Assembly: GCA_021808425.1 (NCBI GenBank) | Contig: JAKBBS010000180.1 | Location: forward strand, 1 to 6,644 | Source: Actinomycetes bacterium | GTDB taxonomy: Bacteria > Actinomycetota > Acidimicrobiia > Acidimicrobiales > Palsa-688 | Reading direction: 5' to 3' | DNA length: 6,644 bases | In this document: piece after piece, positions 5,486 through 6,644 of the stretch | Layout: each line of letters opens with the position of its first letter | Position numbering within the stretch: position 1 is the first letter of the stretch | The notes under the pieces: model-generated | Told to the model about the DNA's origin: nothing | The model's input: only the letters and a program-made list of their open reading frames with translations | Databases searched by the model: none | Program-made: the position numbers and the translations under genes

Positions 5486-5574
5486 AATCGCCGGATTGCC
5501 ACGCCCGACCCTGGGCGTGGGGCGTCACCCGCGCAGGCCGCAACGGGGTGGGGCCATATCCGGCGGCTGGGACG
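5483..5574 (+). promoter_or_regulatory. Gap before pheS with TAAAAT and a perfect GC-rich hairpin
   Basis: The methyltransferase stop lies inside TAAAAT (5483-5488), a five-of-six match to a -10 box, though only a poor -35-like TGACGG (5458-5463) at 19 bases is present. Just downstream CCACGCCC (5499-5506) and GGGCGTGG (5513-5520) form a perfect eight-pair stem with a six-base loop. There is no T-run, no phenylalanine-codon-rich leader peptide and no T-box core, so the type of control, if any, is unknown. The hairpin may be a weak terminator or a 5' leader structure of pheS. Confidence 0.3.
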
Positions 5575-6644
5575 TTGACCGACATCGAAAGCATCCGATC
5601 CGCGCTGCCTCACCTCCTCGAGGAGGCCAGGCGGCAGCTCTCAGACGCAACCGACCTCGACTCGTTCGTCGAGACGGAACGGGCACTCCTCGGAAAAAGG
5701 TCCCCGCTTGCAGCCCTGAACGCAACCCTCAAGGACCTCGCCCCGGCGGATCGGGGGACAGCGGGCGAGGCGATCAACGAGGTGCGCCGCCAGGTCGCCG
5801 AGCTCGCAGGCTCGCTACGGCGCGACCGTGAGGCCGAAGCGAACCGCCGACGTGTGGACGCGGAGCGCCTCGACCTGAGCGAGATCTCTGCGGGCCCCCG
5901 CCGTGCACCGCTCGGATCCTCCGCCAACGCGGTCGGCCACCTGCACCTCGTGACCCAGACCAGGGACGAGCTCGAAGATACTTTCATCGCCATGGGCTTC
6001 GAGGTCGTCGAGGGGCCTGAGGCCGAGACTGACTGGTACAACTTCGAGGCGCTCAACATGCCCCCCGACCACCCTGCCCGGGGGATGTGGGACACTCTCT
6101 ACCTGCGCCTCGGTGCCCCCGAGACGGTGCTGTTGCGTACCCACACCTCACCTGTGCAGGTGCGGCTGATGGAATCCGCCAAGCTGCCGATCTACGCGGT
6201 GATGCCCGGGCGTTGCTACCGGCGAGACACCCCCGACGCCAGGCACCTGCCTGTGTTCCACCAGATCGAAGGGCTCGTGGTCGACGAAGGGATCACTTTC
6301 GGTGATATGGCAGGGGTGATCGAGGCGTTCACCGAGTCGTTCTTCGGGGAGGGGATGCATTCACGGTTACGGCCCTCCTTTTTCCCATTTACCGAACCGT
6401 CGGGCGAGTTCGAGGTGACATGCCCGATATGCGGCGGCGGCGGCTGCCGGACTTGCAGCGGGTCCGGCTGGATCGAGCTTGGCGGATGCGGCATGGTCGA
6501 CCCGAACGTGTTCGAAGCCACCGGGATCGACCCGGAGCGCTACAGCGGCTTCGCGTTCGGTTTCGGCATCGACCGCCTCGCCCAGGTCAGGACGTCACTC
6601 GCGGACATGCGGGTGCTCCTCGACAACGACATCCGTTTTCTCTC
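5575..6644 (+). CDS. pheS: Phenylalanine-tRNA ligase alpha subunit (cut at window end)
   Basis: PheS is the catalytic alpha chain of the alpha2-beta2 enzyme that charges tRNA-Phe. The 356 codons present are almost the whole protein; IRFL at the end corresponds to the DLRFL found a few residues before the end of E. coli PheS. An N-terminal coiled-coil arm (about 1-90, ESIRSALPHLLEEARRQL and following) for tRNA contact is followed by the class II core: DWYNFEALNMPPDHPARGM (from 153), LLRTHTSPVQ, motif 2 around CYRRDTPDARHLPVFHQIEG (214-233), and motif 3 GFAFGFGIDRLAQ (325-337, with Arg334). A cysteine insert C283xxC286...C291xxC294 could bind zinc; similar inserts occur in Gram-positive PheS. 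TTG 5575 gives MTDIESIR, the usual start; an in-frame GTG at 5548 would add nine residues (MGPYPAAGT). pheT is expected just beyond the window. Confidence 0.96.
   Translation, partial: MTDIESIRSALPHLLEEARRQLSDATDLDSFVETERALLGKRSPLAALNATLKDLAPADRGTAGEAINEVRRQVAELAGSLRRDREAEANRRRVDAERLDLSEISAGPRRAPLGSSANAVGHLHLVTQTRDELEDTFIAMGFEVVEGPEAETDWYNFEALNMPPDHPARGMWDTLYLRLGAPETVLLRTHTSPVQVRLMESAKLPIYAVMPGRCYRRDTPDARHLPVFHQIEGLVVDEGITFGDMAGVIEAFTESFFGEGMHSRLRPSFFPFTEPSGEFEVTCPICGGGGCRTCSGSGWIELGGCGMVDPNVFEATGIDPERYSGFAFGFGIDRLAQVRTSLADMRVLLDNDIRFL

Noticed and set aside
5521..5533. Sequence loosely like a T-box core before pheS
   Set aside because: GGCGTCACCCGCG differs at key positions from the T-box consensus, and no specifier stem or T-run terminator is present.
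5457..5831. 124-residue plus-strand frame spanning the pheS start
   Set aside because: It overlaps conserved pheS codons in another frame and is Arg/Pro-rich without family resemblance.

Overview
The window is ordinary chromosomal housekeeping DNA from a high-GC bacterium, most likely an actinomycete (Actinomycetota), possibly of the Acidimicrobiia type. The evidence is the protein style (a RibBA with the [11 protein letters not shown] form, an actinobacterial cold-shock-like protein with FHCTQIADGSR, a DUF1844-like protein beside infC, a PheS with a CxxC...CxxC insert), the codon usage rich in G/C at third positions, and the use of GTG and TTG starts. The taxon is an inference; no rRNA is present. 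There are no mobile elements, CRISPR arrays, tRNA genes or phage genes.

Left part (1-2574, + strand): the 3' end of riboflavin synthase (ribE), then ribBA (GTP cyclohydrolase II and DHBP synthase, overlapping ribE by 4 nt), then hisG (ATP phosphoribosyltransferase, long form), then a small cold-shock-domain-like protein. This resembles the actinobacterial rib-his cluster, but lumazine synthase (ribH) and hisE, which often lie between ribBA and hisG, are absent here. The hisG to cold-shock gap is bridged exactly by a 29-codon ORF encoding a TKAVR repeat, overlapping both neighbours in GTGA junctions.

Middle (2571-3209): a convergent minus-strand gene of the DUF1844 type shares a CTAG palindrome with the cold-shock gene, so that both stop codons overlap. 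Upstream of it lies a divergent control region leading into the translation operon.

Right part (3210-6644, + strand): infC (IF3), rpmI (L35), rplT (L20), a SpoU/TrmH-family RNA 2'-O-methyltransferase and pheS (phenylalanyl-tRNA synthetase alpha, cut at the window edge just before its end). This is the conserved translation cluster.

No new system is visible. The interesting signals concern translation starts. infC most probably starts at a rare ATA (3210) behind a good Shine-Dalgarno, with an out-of-frame ATG mini-ORF placed over it, while the only upstream ATG in frame (3153) falls inside a plausible -10 box. The methyltransferase has no ATG/GTG/TTG that preserves its conserved N-terminal domain and may start at a CTG overlapping rplT. 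Two intergenic gaps are filled by small ORFs whose ends abut or overlap both neighbours, as expected of translational coupling.
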